DNA of 64,000 nt from Kalmusia sp. IMI 367209 (Eukaryota > Ascomycota > Dothideomycetes > Pleosporales > Didymosphaeriaceae): contig JAPEUQ010000001.1 of NCBI GenBank assembly GCA_027946365.1, positions 1 to 64,000 of the forward strand, given 5' to 3'. Under the pieces are notes generated by a model that was not told the DNA's origin, made no database searches, and worked only from the letters and a program-made list of their open reading frames with translations. A program made the translations under genes and the position numbers. This document shows positions 44,466-57,072 of this stretch, piece by piece (position 1 is the stretch's first letter; each line of letters opens with the position of its first letter).

Positions 44466-47400
44466 TTCGTCAGATATGGTGGCCAAGTTCACGGTGTCGT
44501 CTGTGCGCTTGGTGATGTGATAGGACTGAAAGATGGAAGATGCACAATTTAACACAGATCAATATGAAGGGGTCAAAGTCTTCGGAGAGGATCAATATCG
44601 CGCTCATGAGGAACCTCTTATATCTCGCCTTCTGTCGCATACTTCTAGTATAAATCCATTTGCAATTCAACGCGGAATCCACGATACCGATTAATGTATG
44701 ATGATAAATCACGCTTAGTGAATCATGCAACTGCATTCAGGTTAATAAGCATTATTCGCGTTTTCTACGTGCTTACCGTATAGAACGATGCAGTTCCGCG
44801 TCGAAGGGGTGCAAGCCAATAAGATGCGTTGAATACGAGTACCTCCACTCCGCGGCCGATGATCTGGTTACAACCTTGGTAATGTCAGATGGGAGAAGAT
44901 GAGTAATCCATGCGGCTGACAATTTGGGCAGCAGAAATGCTGTCACAGGTGGCGGAAGTTGAAATATATATATCCCAATTTTGGCTTGCCCGTTCAAGTA
45001 CCATACGCTGTTCCAGTTCTTAGAAAGTCACCTACTTTTGCATCTAGATCAGCTAGCTGTTGCTAAGACTTGCGGGTGTACGGTTATACGTACATTAGTA
45101 TACTTATAGGAAGAAGTGTGCTATTCATGTCTATCTATACTAAGTATATATACTAAACCTTAGTATAGTATGGTGCTTATTAAAAACGTCCTAGCAATTA
45201 GCGGGGCTTTAGACATAGTCCCACAAACCATGTCCAGATTTGTTTGGCCATCAAAGATTAGTAATTGATAGCATCCTCACTGGTTATCATCAATCCAATC
45301 ACGTTACTATTCATTTAATGTATTTTTCACGACATTTTGACTCAATTTTCTTAGACTTAACGTGCATTAGCTCATGACTGAATGTTAACATCCGGTGCGA
45401 CGCGCGGGTGAGCTACCTTTGAGATCTATAGTAGGATGACTCAACCCTTTAAGAATGCGACTGACAGTCACGTGATATAGCTGCCTAGGGGTGGTCCAGA
45501 CGTAGCCTTTCTTCTACCAATACTAAAGATATACATGAGCACATCTATACTAGACTGGAAAAACTCACCGGCCGCGCCCCTTAATTATCTGCTAACCACT
45601 CGGGACGGCTAATCATAGACAGTGGCCACCATCACATTTCTCCACTACTACATGAAACGCGCTCAGTTCAATACTTTTAGCTATATCAATAATAAGATCA
45701 ACCACCTATAGATTGGAGGTTGTCTTGTCTTCAGTCCCAATTACCTACGTCGAGGAAATATGTCGCTAGGCTATATACGAGGTAGTACTCATACTAACCT
45801 CCATACTCTAATAGGCGAGTTTAGAAGCCCACTCTTCGCCCTCTTTAAGGAGATGTCGTTATACAATATTCACTTTACGTCCTCAGGATTACTATCGCGA
45901 TATCATTCTGCACGGAGTCAAAGGACTGCGTAGTTGAGAGTCAATGTTTAATTACGTCCGTGTCTACTTTCATCCATTCTGGTAATGTCGCCCCCCCTGG
46001 CTATGGGTTGGAAGACCTCGAGCATAGAAATTGCAATTATTAACACTAGTCTAATTATTCCGCCTTTCATGCCCAATGCCTATGCTCTTTCTGACCCAGC
46101 CTAACTGGCGCTTCGGTTCCCAGCATTCTTGTGTACGAGTGTGTGGCAAGCACAACGTTTTCCTCCTCGTCAGCGATGAGCTTTGTCAGACAGTCGCGGT
46201 TCCCCTAATATCTTCGTCGAAATTCGCATGAACACAACGCCGTAACGGGCTGAACGCAATGTTTCGATATGCAAATTTCCTTCCTAATACCCAGAGAAGT
46301 TTTCGGATGTGGGGAGAGATGTCTCTGATATAGATCAGGATGGATCAGTCCTAAGCCTAAACAAGCGTTCGTTCTGACGGACTCGATACTTGTATGTGAT
46401 GAGTCTGCGCCTCTTTCCAATTCATTGATATTCGACCTACGCCAGTACGCCGTTCGTGAGGCACCTCCGCCGCATTGATACTGGTCCAGGCACTCCAGTG
46501 GGTTAGGTCTCTCTTACGCTTCTGCGGTGCAGGTAAACCCTTAGAACTTGTATCGATATACTAGTGACGACAGACGTCCTGCATTCCGAGTCCCTAATCC
46601 ATGGCAACCCTAATGATCGGCCTATATTTCACCCGAACCATAAGCACGATAACCCTTGTACATGATCCATGCGCACAGATCCCAACTTGTTACGCATAGC
46701 AGGTCTATCGTGCCAAGGTACTGTCAAGGCTTCGTTGCGTCGTGCTTACCCTAGTGAGCGGGTAGAATTTGCTGAAAGCCTCAAATCCGTGGTAGTAATC
46801 TCTTCTAGAGAATTTTCACGGAAATCAAACTCCTGAACGACGTGACAAGCTTGCTGTCAACGACAAATACGCGTTTATACCTCCTAACCTTGGCTCCAGT
46901 GACTTGTAACTGCCAGCTACGGGCTAATATATCATTGTCAATTGCGTGTCCAAAGACTTAGTATTCAAATTTGAAGCCTCCACATCCCTACAGTCCTTTC
47001 CCGATGACCACCATTAGCTCTCCTCCATAGTCAAGTATTGATCGAGTCTCTTGGTAAACCGGGAAAACTTCTAATGATCCAATCAACACATCACTGAGTT
47101 ACATGAAGAGAACGGGATTTTCGGGTATCAAAAAGTGATGCTCAGTTTGTATAGGTTACTAATGGGCATGTATTTTAAGACATACCTTGTACCTCTGCGT
47201 TTTGGCGGGAACTCAATCTCAACTCAAGTTAATATTGGAGGATAGTGGAGTTAATAGCAGATTTAAATTTCTGCTTGTCTACCAGTAATTCTAAACCCGC
47301 TGGAAAAGTCACCCACGATTATTTTTACCCTCCTTCAGACCCTCTTCATAATAATTCTTTCTCTAAGTTGCTATATAGAGTAGCCCCATCAGTACTTTTA

Positions 47401-48034
47401 ACCGTATCAATCGGTCGTATGCCGCCATAACTTGCTTCGTGATTTCAAACGTAGTATAAACTTATTTGTACTGAGAGAGAGAATTTTGAGTTAATAGTAT
47501 TTACAAGTAAGGAGACTGAAGAGGATAGGAGCATGTAATCACCAATATCTAAAACAATTTTGAACAACCGTCGTGATCGTGGTGTAAACACACGATTTAC
47601 TATACGGCCGTAAGCGGAAGAATTCATGTAGCCTTTTTTCACCCTACCGTCTGCAAGCGATACGGAGATAAATCCTGACACGAAGATCTGACGGCCTTAA
47701 ATGGATCTCAAAGGGGTTAAGAATGCTAGTGTCATTTAATGCCGCGCAAATGTTAAAATCGGACTGAATTCCATCAATAAAAGTGGGAATGTCCTAGGTT
47801 CGTACGAGAGATGTCTTACTAGGACTAAGGCCAAGAACTCTGTCAGTCCCCTAATCTAATCGTTCCGGATTACTGATCTTCGCCGACTTACCGAGATACA
47901 CTATTTGTTACGTAGCTTGTAGACAAGTGGATTTTATACTTTAGAAACAGTTAATGCTACCGTTATTCTGCTCATAATAGATTTCGCAAAAGAACTCCAA
48001 GTACTTCTTGATTAAACTCCCTATTAGTGGCAAG
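44466..48034. other. Gene-poor region with one hydrolase relic
   Basis: About 3.6 kb without an intact gene. Composition is normal rather than RIP-like, and frames are short. The only coding trace I can support is the alpha/beta-hydrolase relic at 45,958-46,225. Confidence 0.5.
45958..46225 (-). pseudogene. Relic of an EstC-like alpha/beta-hydrolase
   Basis: Minus-strand pieces in three frames line up in order as a fungal alpha/beta-hydrolase core: NFDEDIRGT, then RDCLTKLIADEEENVVLATH, SYTRMLGTEA (the family HSYGG nucleophile elbow, Ser kept, the two Gly lost), then MKGGIIRLVLIIA. Single-base frame changes separate them at about 46,198 and 46,068. The N-terminal third and the region with catalytic Asp/His are not recognisable. 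Confidence 0.5.
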
Positions 48035-49075
48035 ATGGATTACGAAGCAGCCCGGAAGATTATTGAGCTACATCATGAGCTCCATCAAGTCAGAAAACCT
48101 TCTTAATTACATTCGATTGCTAATGAAGACTTGAAGTTCCTGCAGCAACATAACCCTATCGGACCTTCGAATATCCAAAGCTTGAGAGCCATGATGCAGC
48201 AAGTCGAGCTAGAACTTGGCGCAAGCGTAGCACCTGACGGTGTTGAGGAGTTTCTCGAGCAGATTCCTGTGCGAGACAGCTCAAAGATCACTATTCGTGT
48301 GCACCGGCCTATACCAGCGACGAGTCAATCTCCGTTAGTAGTATACTACCATCTCGGAGGATATTGTGCTGGTAGCTCTGCGCTAGCGACCCCTCTGTGC
48401 CGCAATCTAGTCACGCAATTTGGTGCTGTCTGCGTCAACGTGGACTATCGCCTCGCGCCAGAACATCCGTTCCCTACTCCCATAAACGACTGTTGGGATG
48501 CACTGAAATGGGCAGCGGCCCATGCTACTGAGTTAGGAGCTGATCCAAACAATGGCTTCATCGTCGGGGGTGAAAGCGCTGGCGGAAATGCGTCCATTGT
48601 CCTGACCCATTTAGCTCGAGACAACAATCTCTCACCCCCCCTGACAGGACAATTCGCTTCTCTCCCATATTGTCTACCCCCAAACACAGTGCCAGAGAAG
48701 TACCAACCATTATACCATTCCTGGGAGCAAAGTCGTCAATCACCAACTCTCTTTCAATACGAAACCATCGTCATGACGCGAGAATCACATGCTCCTGACA
48801 TGCAATCACCTTTATTCGGAGCGTTTCATCATCCCGATGGGCATTCTGGTTTACCGCCAGCATATTTTCAAGTTTGCGCCCTGGACCCATTTCGAGACGA
48901 AGGCTTAGTATACGAGAAGGTATTAAGAGAGGAGTACGGCATTAAGACAAAGTTGGATCTTTATCCTGGCCTTCCGCACGCATTTTGGGCATTATTTCCA
49001 CAAATGAAGGTTTCGGAAAAGGCAAGAGAGGATCAAATCAAGGCTTTTGGGTGGTTGTTGAGTCTCAATCAATAA
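48035..49075 (+). CDS. HSL-type alpha/beta-hydrolase, possible N-terminal nonsense
   Basis: The open frame 48,131-49,075 encodes 314 residues of a hormone-sensitive-lipase-type hydrolase: YYHLGGYCAGS (oxyanion hole, HGG form degenerate to HLGG), VDYRLAPEHPFP, nucleophile elbow GGESAGG (Ser149 of this frame), acid in ALDPFRDEG and His in GLPHAFW. In the same frame upstream lies ATG at 48,035 with MDYEAARKIIELHHELHQVR, interrupted only by TAA at 48,104-48,106. That stop could have been CAA (Gln) before a C-to-T change. Either the start has moved to 48,131 or the gene is newly inactivated. No signal peptide is visible. Confidence 0.8.
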
Positions 49076-50119
49076 CAGTGAACGTCGCTAATGATCTCAT
49101 CTCTGTATCGAATGGAGTTTCTAAATTACCATGCATGCTCAAGTCTTGACTTGCCCTTGTCCACTTTGCGGTGTAAGAAGGTCGTCTTACCCCATCAAGT
49201 GATCTCTCCAAGGACATGTTTAACCTAATCATAGGCAGTTTGATGTTGATCACGGTTGTCTATGCTTTTGGAAAGTTACTTCTGGCACAAGGCTTGCGTT
49301 TTAGTCAGAGTGAGGAGCACATCACGAGGTATCACAATCAGCAACTATATCTGTCCGTACTGTCGTTGACAATTTGATATTCGAAATCAAGTTTATTGGG
49401 ACTTATGTTTCGAAAATGTCGACGTAAAATGAGCCGGTATCTTACGAATGCAATGCTTTTGTTCTGGCTGTCTTTTGTACACAGTATTTTCCAACCTTCC
49501 GTTGCGTTCCTCGAACCGGCTGAAGATAGAGAGATAAACAAAAAGAAACCATAGTAGAGCATGCACGATGTATGTACAGTGATAAGTCTGCGTAACGGGG
49601 CATTTACAAGAAATAAGACCCACCTACTTCACGCACAAATTAATAGCCTCACTCGGGACTGAATGTTATCGTGACTTGTTCGGGTGAGCGTGGGTTTGTA
49701 TGGGGATATACTACTATAGGTCAGCATGGGGACGGCCTAAAGTATCTCGTAGCTAAGATCGCCCCTTGGCACGTTGAAACTCCCCGTTACGCTTGTTGCA
49801 ACTCGGTGACTGGGCGTGCTCGCCATCATAATCTCACTGTTAGTGAAGTATACAAATAGCCGAGGGTCGCATATTCATCCTTTTCGGGACCTTAGCACGC
49901 TCTCGCGCGAAGCTAGTCTCAGGAGGTAAGACAAAAACTCGAGGCTACGTACATACGCTACACGGGCATAAGATTCTACATCAATACTCCTTTCTGACTA
50001 GAAGAATTACTTAAATACTGAAGGTCGGTCCTAAATATGTGCCACATCGATCAATTCATCTATTCTGCCTGACTTCGCTCTTCCACTCCTCACCACCTCA
50101 TCAAACATCTCTTTCATCA
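49076..50119. other. Intergenic region
   Basis: 1.04 kb between the hydrolase and the DUF3237 gene. No coding, RNA or repeat signal was recognised; the last 120 bp are pyrimidine-rich, as usual before fungal starts. Confidence 0.4.
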
Positions 50120-50692
50120 ATGTCTCTGTTTATCTGGATTAGTCGGACGGTCGCTCTCTTGGCTTCTATATCGACTACCATTGCACAGCCATATCATGTC
50201 ACGCCCAGACAGATTCCTCCCTTCAAAACCAGTTACCTATTCACTGCAAGTGTCGAACTTGGATCGCCAAACCCTGTCCCCATTCCTGGTGGCGCGATTG
50301 TCGCGGAAGCTATTCTCGGAGGAACAGTCACAGGACCGTCTCTGAATGCTACCATCGCCACTGGACTTGCAGCTCCACATGTCTACCAGAACGGAACATT
50401 GCAATTGCCCGTCATCGATTTGTACGGCATCACAGAGGACGGATATCCGTTCCATCTTCACGAGATCGGTGTTGGCACCCCGGAAGCCCAAATGACCCGC
50501 ATTGTAAGATTTAAACTGGGTCTGTAATTAATCCTCCGAAGCTGATAATTTACTGTACAGGAACTAAACGTAGGAGGGACCCGGTATGGTATTCTTAATA
50601 CGGGATTCATTTTGGCCACGGTCAATCCGAATACCGAGCGCACCCTTGTCAACGTAAAGGCGTATCTCGTTCAGAATACCAGCGAAGTCTGA
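50120..50692 (+). CDS. Secreted DUF3237 family protein
   Basis: Two exons (50120-50503 and 50561-50692, intron 57 bp) give 171 residues. Residues 1-23 (MSLFIWISRTVALLASISTT...) form a signal peptide. The mature part matches DUF3237 (PF11578): TSYLFTASVELG, a GGTVTGPSLNATI segment, DLYGITEDGYPFH and GILNTGFILATVNP near the end. The family forms a small beta-barrel of unproven function, often found near genes for secondary or aromatic metabolism. It is convergent with the dienelactone-hydrolase gene. Start chosen at the ATG that gives the signal peptide. Confidence 0.82.
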
Positions 50693-51339
50693 ATTCGCTT
50701 TGCATTGAACGAAGATGGGGGTGGATCATCTGAGCCGTCTGATCGATCCTCTATCGGCGGGGTTTTCTGATTCTTAGCCTCCAGTAGTTTTGATGATTCA
50801 TATAAAACTACAATGAGTAATAATGCAAAGTCACTAGAAATGCTCGTTTTTCGTGTTGGAGATGACATGGAACCATTTGATCTATCACACTCTTGAAGTG
50901 TTTCTACGTCTGTAGTAAATTCCACTCACATACTGTAAACACAACGCCCGATTATTCGAGTAGCTTATGTTGCCCATTAAAAGTCCATCGTTCTCGCTTC
51001 CGATGATAAAAGGACGAGCATATAGGGAGTATTGTAATCACCGTACTAATGTGTGAAAGCAGAGCATGTGAGATACCCTTTGTAATAGAGAAAAGTCTGT
51101 CACCGCTACCTTAATATCCTCCTTACTAATCTGTCGCAATATCTACGTTCCTGTATATGATCCGAGCACTTCTATAGTTGAGTGCTAACGGAGGTAGGAT
51201 GTATTGGACAAGGAAACAATGGTCGGTTGTGGTAATCTATTTGATTGCTGTAATTATGTATATTCAATTTAGTCTATGCCTAATTCCAAATCACAGTATC
51301 TTTTCTACCCATGAAGATTATTCAATCCTTGAAGATGAT
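50693..51339. other. Convergent intergenic region
   Basis: 647 bp between two 3' ends. No gene or repeat recognised. Confidence 0.4.
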
Positions 51340-52247
51340 CTATAGCCATTCGTCAAGCCAACTAATTGCCTGCAAGAAGCTCGCCTGTTTTGCGTAGGCC
51401 TGTTGCGGAACGCTCTGGTTCGCCCTTACCGCGAATCCGTGCGGGGCCCACGAGTATAGATTCGACTGGAAGGTAACGTTATTCGATAGCAGTGTTCTTT
51501 CTGCTAAGGACTTGGCTGTTAAGTTGAAGGCTTCGTCTAGGGCTTTGCCATTGTTAGCATTCTTTCACTCCACCTGCTCACAGGAGTTCATATTCAAGGG
51601 TTCGACAGGAGATGGCTTACTTCCAGCTGCAATGCTGAGCGGTTTCGTTACAGCCTCAATCTCCATTTGGGTCAAAGCACTTGGGTGTGCAATGAAGCCA
51701 GCATCGACACCGCCCAATTCAGTAAGGAAATGGGGAATATATTTCCCTCCGAAGCAGTATCCAACGCCGCCAATCTTCTTCGCTTTGAGTTCATTGTGCA
51801 TGTACGTGATCGTCGAATTCAGGATTTGGTCAATTTCCTGTGGTCGGTGCCGCGTAAGCCACTCTGTCAAATTCAAGCCTGCTTCCTGCTCATCCACAGA
51901 AACAGCATCGCCGTTGAACAGATCCGGCATGATGACTAGGAAATCGTTTGCGGCGATGGAGTCGGCGAGAAGCTGGTTTTCCGGCAAAGGGACACCGAAA
52001 ATATCAGTCACAAATAGAACTGCTTTGTCGTAGGAAGCGCGGCCCGGGGGATAAGAGTGGTATATTTGAACTGTGTCATCGTGAACATCAAGTCTGGAGT
52101 GTTGTTTGCAGGAGACATACTGCCGCTCACATTCTTGAGTTCCCCTATAGATACCCCCTCATTGCGTACTGCGAACGGTGATATTTCTACTGCAGATATA
52201 AGAGAGGCCGCTGTGGCCCCGAGAAAGAAATGCTGCTTGAGAACCAT
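51340..52247 (-). CDS. Dienelactone hydrolase family protein, secreted
   Basis: Three exons (52247-52121, 52070-51621, 51542-51340; introns 50 and 78 bp, the second with a GCTAAC branch site) give 259 residues. The N-terminus, MVLKQHFFLGATAASLISAV, is a probable signal peptide. The hydrolase body reads VTDIFGVPLPENQLLAD, MPDLFNGD, the Cys elbow GGVGYCFGGKY (Cys nucleophile typical of dienelactone hydrolases) and the catalytic His in WAPHGFAVR. The last exon must start at CCCTAGACG to keep frame. Family members open lactones from catechol-type ring cleavage, though secreted fungal paralogues have unknown substrates. It is head-to-head with the multicopper oxidase gene. Confidence 0.87.
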
Positions 52248-53215
52248 GGTGTGTGTTGCTACCTCGAGGAAACCTTTTCGTTCACAATTAACTGGTGAAG
52301 GGGATGATATTCCATTTTATATAGCCCAATCTGTTGGCCTTGTCGAAATTTCGACCGCCCCTCGCATCGAATGGTCACCGCGTCCGATATCGTTGTCCGT
52401 ATTGTCCGAGGCTTGCAATTTTGTTTTAGACGGGATGGCGGAGCTGCAAGTGGGCGCAGCAATTGTTATCAGGCCATACGTCCGTAAAAAGACCGCAATC
52501 TCTCCTCGTGTAATGCCGACACAGTCATGGTGAACATGTAGAAGGGAAGCTATTCACTCAGAACCATAAGCTAGACTTTCGTCATGGCTACCGCATCGGG
52601 CGTTGGTGGTCAGCCGCTAACCAAAGTTGGCCTATTGCGCGACAAGCTAAATTTTACAACAGATAGTGTTTCGATTGCCAAGCCTTGCCGTGACAAGTGT
52701 ACCTCGTGCCAGGAGCCGTTAGCTTTGCGAGCTGACCCTCAAATGCAGCCAATTGACATGATACTAGACAATATTTGTTTTAATCACTAAAGTGAGTCCC
52801 TAGCGCACGGTCGTTATATCCAGGATGTCTCTTTATAGGTTAGCGCGCTGTTGGACCTAGGGATTCGCTAGTCAGTTTTCGCCTGGAGTAAGGACTACCC
52901 ACAGTCAGTGTGCCCGAGCCAAAAACAAGTCCTAGCTAGCACTGTAATAGTCAAATATTGCAGCCCTCGGCCGGTGCATGGCTCACTCTGTTGATTACTG
53001 AGCTCCATTTTCGCGCGAGACGGATTGGACATCTGCAAGCACTGTCGTACGGCAGTTTTGCGCCTTTAACGTGATCAGCATTTCATTTTCGTGATTTTCG
53101 TGGCCAAAATGTTGAACAACAACTTCATATAACATTCACAGCTCCCCCGGAAGCCAGAAATCAACTCAAAGGAATATCACAACTTATCAAAGTCGCAGTG
53201 CTCGTTGTTCTCATT
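52248..53215. promoter_or_regulatory. Divergent promoter of DLH and multicopper oxidase
   Basis: 968 bp between two starts. No coding signal, and no CGG-N5-CCG site was found here by eye. Confidence 0.4.
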
Positions 53216-55069
53216 ATGCGTTCTGCTTTACTTTCATTCATCTATTTTCCATTAATGTCTCAGTGTCTGCAGACACATATCCACGATAAATCTTTTCTAC
53301 CCGATGCAACACTACGTGTTACAGCAGAGAACATTACCGTTGGTGGGATCCAGCGGTACACTACATTGGTGAATGGAACAGTTCCAGGGCCCGTACTGAG
53401 GCTATCTGAAGGAGAAAGAGTCTGGATTCGGGTCTACAACGATATGGCAGATCGCAATACTACCATGGTGAGTCGTTAAGACCTATCGTGATATTGCCCT
53501 CTGCTCACTATACATTAGCACTGGCATGGCCTCGCACAGGCTGCTTCTCCATTTTCGGATGGATCTCCTATGGCAAGCCAGTGGCCAATTCCGCCTCAAC
53601 ACTATTTTGATTACGAATTATTGATTCCGAACGATACCGCTGGTACATATTTTTATCACTCTCATGTTGGAATGCAAAGCCTCAGCGCCGCTGGAGCTCT
53701 AATCGTTCAAGACCACTACAAGCCTCCGTACGAATACGACGACGAACGAGCAATTGTTCTACAAGAATTGTACAATTGGACTGACGTCCAACTCGAGCAC
53801 AGGGTGCTCGCTGATCCACTTCTTTCTTTTGACGACCCTATCGGCTTCTTAGTCAACGGAAAGACTGTTACAAATCATGGTGTTGTTGACAATTCGAGTA
53901 CAGCTCTTGAGCTTATCGAGGTCAATCCTGGAGAAACATACAGGTTTCGCTTCCTCGCAGCAACAGCATTGGCTTATGCATCCTTTGCATTTGAGTCTCA
54001 CGAGGATTTAAAAATCATTGAGGCAGATGCACATTATACCCAACCTCTCTCCAAAAACCTGATTCAGATGGGTTCTGGGGAGCGAATTAGCGTCCTTCTC
54101 AAGACAAAATCGTGTGACGAGCTCAGGAAAATCGGAAGACTCGACTATTACTTCCAGATAGAGTCCCGGGAGAGACCAGTCATATCAACTTCTTATGCAC
54201 TGCTGCGCTATAGGAACACTTGCAACATATCCGAAGACTCTACACAACGCTTGCCTAAAAATTCATATCCTTTAAACAGGCCAATCAATATCCCACCTAC
54301 AATCAATGGCTTCCTCGATTACCAGCTACAGCCTTTGGTGCCTAACAACTTCCCTAAAGCGTCTGAAGTCACCCGCCGGATCATACTCAACAACCAAATC
54401 ATTGAAGACGGCTTTTTCATATGGCGCGACGCGAACGTCTCCTGGTCTGAAGCTGTTATCCCCGCTCGCCCATTCACTACGCCTGTAGAGCCATATCTCG
54501 TCTCACTTTACAAAAATCAAACTGCGTACCTTCCTGACTGGAACACTGCGATTATCAATGGAGGCGTAGATCCTTCAACCCAAACCTTCCCCGCTAAGAT
54601 TGGAGAAGTGATAGAGATTGTCCTTCAGAATCTCGGAGGGATCAGTAAACACAATGTCACACCAGGCATGATCGATGTGCATCCCTGGCATGCCCATGGC
54701 GGCCATTATTACGACCTTGGTAGTGGTCCTGGTGCTTGGTCTTCTGAAGTGATGGAAGCGCAGCTGCAGGGAACTCGTCCGGTCTTGCGTGATACTACGA
54801 TGTTGTATCGGTATAATCGGACCTCACAGCCAAATGCCAAGAGTGGATGGCGCGCGTGGCGACTTCGTGTGGACAACCCAGGTGTTTGGATGGTACATTG
54901 TCATGCAACACAGCACATGGTTATGGGCATGCAGACTGTATGGGTTTTTGGGGATGCGAACGATGTACTCAAGGTGCCAAAACCAGAAGTGGAGGGTTTT
55001 TTGAACTTTGGAGGGAACGTCTACGGGAACAAAACTCATGCACCAGAGGTAATACATTTCAAAGAGTAG
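53216..55069 (+). CDS. Multicopper oxidase (laccase/ascorbate-oxidase-like)
   Basis: Two exons (53216-53467 and 53519-55069, intron 51 bp) give 600 residues with a signal peptide (about residues 1-19), so it is secreted. All four copper motifs are present: HWHG at 85-88 directly after the intron, HSHVG near 131, HPWHAHGGHYYDLG near 471 and HCHATQHMVMGM near 544 (type-1 Cys and a Met axial ligand). Three cupredoxin domains are of normal length. The spacing is closest to the ascorbate-oxidase-like/ascomycete laccase group, enzymes that oxidise phenols, including flavan-3-ols, with O2. It lies head-to-head with the dienelactone-hydrolase-family gene. Confidence 0.92.
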
Positions 55070-55340
55070 GAGTAGCGAGGATAGATTATATAGTCTCGAA
55101 GTGGCGCAAAAATGATGATCTCAATTTCGTACCCAGATAAGCCACTGTAGTGATTGTGATACGGTTATCACGTCATTTTTGAGATCTGGGTATAGCTGAC
55201 TTGTATATACTAGGAGATGACCCGCAGAACTACACTTAACGAACATTTCCCACAGTGCGGATATCGACGATGTGACTCTCTTTAGTCCAGGAGTCTTACT
55301 TACCCACCAGCACCAACGAGGACACAGAATCATGCATCAT

Positions 55341-56170
55341 TCAACGACGGGTCCGATGGTTCCGTATCTTCAGCGTAGTATGATAGTCCTCACCTATAGC
55401 ACTGACTTTGGAGTGTAGGGAATCGAAGCCTTGGGTGGTAGCCGCAGTCCGTTTGTTCCTGTGAATGAGGGATCGTAGGCCTGTCAATACAGGACGAGGC
55501 ATCCTAGGTAGCTGCAGCGTGGACGTTTCCAGGCCTGGTGCAGTCTGGGATGTTTGCTCTTCGGGCTCCGCCTTCGTTAGCGCTTGGAAACGGGTCAGAA
55601 GTTGGTTAAGTCAGCTTTCAATGGGACTGCGCGGTGTTGTTACGTCGGGACTATTACTTGGTTTGATGAATAGCGTTTGGAACGCAGTGATCGAGGCCAC
55701 CGTTACGGCCACTGCGCCTTCGATGTGTTGCTAGAAAAACTGCCAGGTGTTATCCTCGCGGCCCTTGTAATGTAAGTCGGCGATCCTGGCAATGGCGCAG
55801 ATGGCTATGAGGATGGATAAATAGAGGAAAACAGATAGGCCAAGCTTGGTAGAGCGGCTGAGCTGAGACTTTCTTAGAATGATGACGGGAAGACTGACGA
55901 CTGCGAAAGCATTAGCCTTCATAACGCGCAGGGTGCAGACCGGTTAGATCGTACGCACCTATTATATCGGAGAGGATGTCGAGGATCGTGATGAATATGG
56001 TAAGACCTAACGTCATTCTCTCGTCTATGGTAGACGAAAAGCACTTTACTATAGGTAATGTCAGTTGGTCTCGTATAGAGTGTGGTGGGGTGTATGCCTG
56101 CCTGTATGGACCCCATACCGATTCTGGCGACGAAGTAGTAGAATGCTAGGCTGATAAACACTTTAATGGT
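55341..56170 (-). pseudogene. Relic of a rhodopsin-like fungal membrane protein (SAT4 type)
   Basis: Minus-strand exons still line up as a fungal integral membrane protein of the rhodopsin/SAT4 family: TLGLTIFITILDILSDIIG, an intron with intact GTGCGT...CAG ends (about 55,914-55,971), VVSLPVIILRKSQLSRSTK, TM segments LGLSVFLYLSILIAI, and NTWQFF-stop-QHIEGAVAV. The TAG stop at about 55,733 replaces the Trp of the conserved FWQHIE, a G-to-A change that on the plus strand is CpA to TpA (RIP-like). A second stop (TGA) follows about 35 codons later, then an open C-terminal tail to 55,341. The N-terminal membrane half is poorly preserved. Confidence 0.6.
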
Positions 56171-56239
56171 GATCTATGTACGAGTTAGTCTCAGCCTTAC
56201 GGGGAGAGAAGCTAGCCTTGATGCTACCTGGAATGCGCG

Positions 56240-57072
56240 CATGTGAATCTGGCTAGAAGATTCGACAAGCTGTCGAACGTGGTTAGGATTAATTTGAATG
56301 GATAAATTTAATCAAGGTTTTAGTTGGATGCAATGGTATCGCGTATATGGCAAGGTAGCGCCTGGGTTGAGCCAAATGATTAATGATTTTGGTGTTACAC
56401 AGCGTCACGAGCATTTCGCACTTGCGACCCATTTTATTTGGGGCTAAAATAGATGGCGTAGTGCAGTACTAAGCATACCGATGTGCTAAGCGGGAGTTGG
56501 TGAGGGCTGTGTGGGTGACGTAGTGGTTGGGGGGGGAGGAAATAATGCCAGCTCTATATGCTGACCTACCACTGGGCGTGTTAGCGCTTCATATCGATCA
56601 AAGAAGAAAAATGAGAAGACAGAAGGCTATAAGAAAACGATTAAAACACACCGCGAGTGGATAGGACTGAGGTAGAGCTATGTGTACCTGTTCGTAGGAA
56701 TACTAGCGAGGTGCTTCTAGATGCGGCACACTGGAGCCATATTAGCGCTTTTGTAAGCCTAAATTTAGCTGGTGGGCGTAAGCAGTAATACTTCTATATC
56801 ATGGTGAGTGAGTCTATATTTGGCTTGTGGGTTTATCGTCGCGCAGGCGTTGCCGCCTTTGGTGTGCGCCTAATAATTGGCCGGCTGAAATACGCGAGGG
56901 TTATACGACTCTGGCGACTGTGGTGTTGTATGAGTATGATGAAAGGACTCCATACCCTCATCTTCTAGCCCATGGCTGATTCCGCGAGTCTGCTGACTGT
57001 ATAACCCCCTTTGACCTTTCCCTCTGGTGAAGGGGCAAATGGAGTTTCACGAACCTGCGCCTGCTGCGTATA
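56240..57072. other. Intergenic region
   Basis: About 830 bp between the membrane-protein relic and the P450 relic. No intact feature was recognised. Confidence 0.35.
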
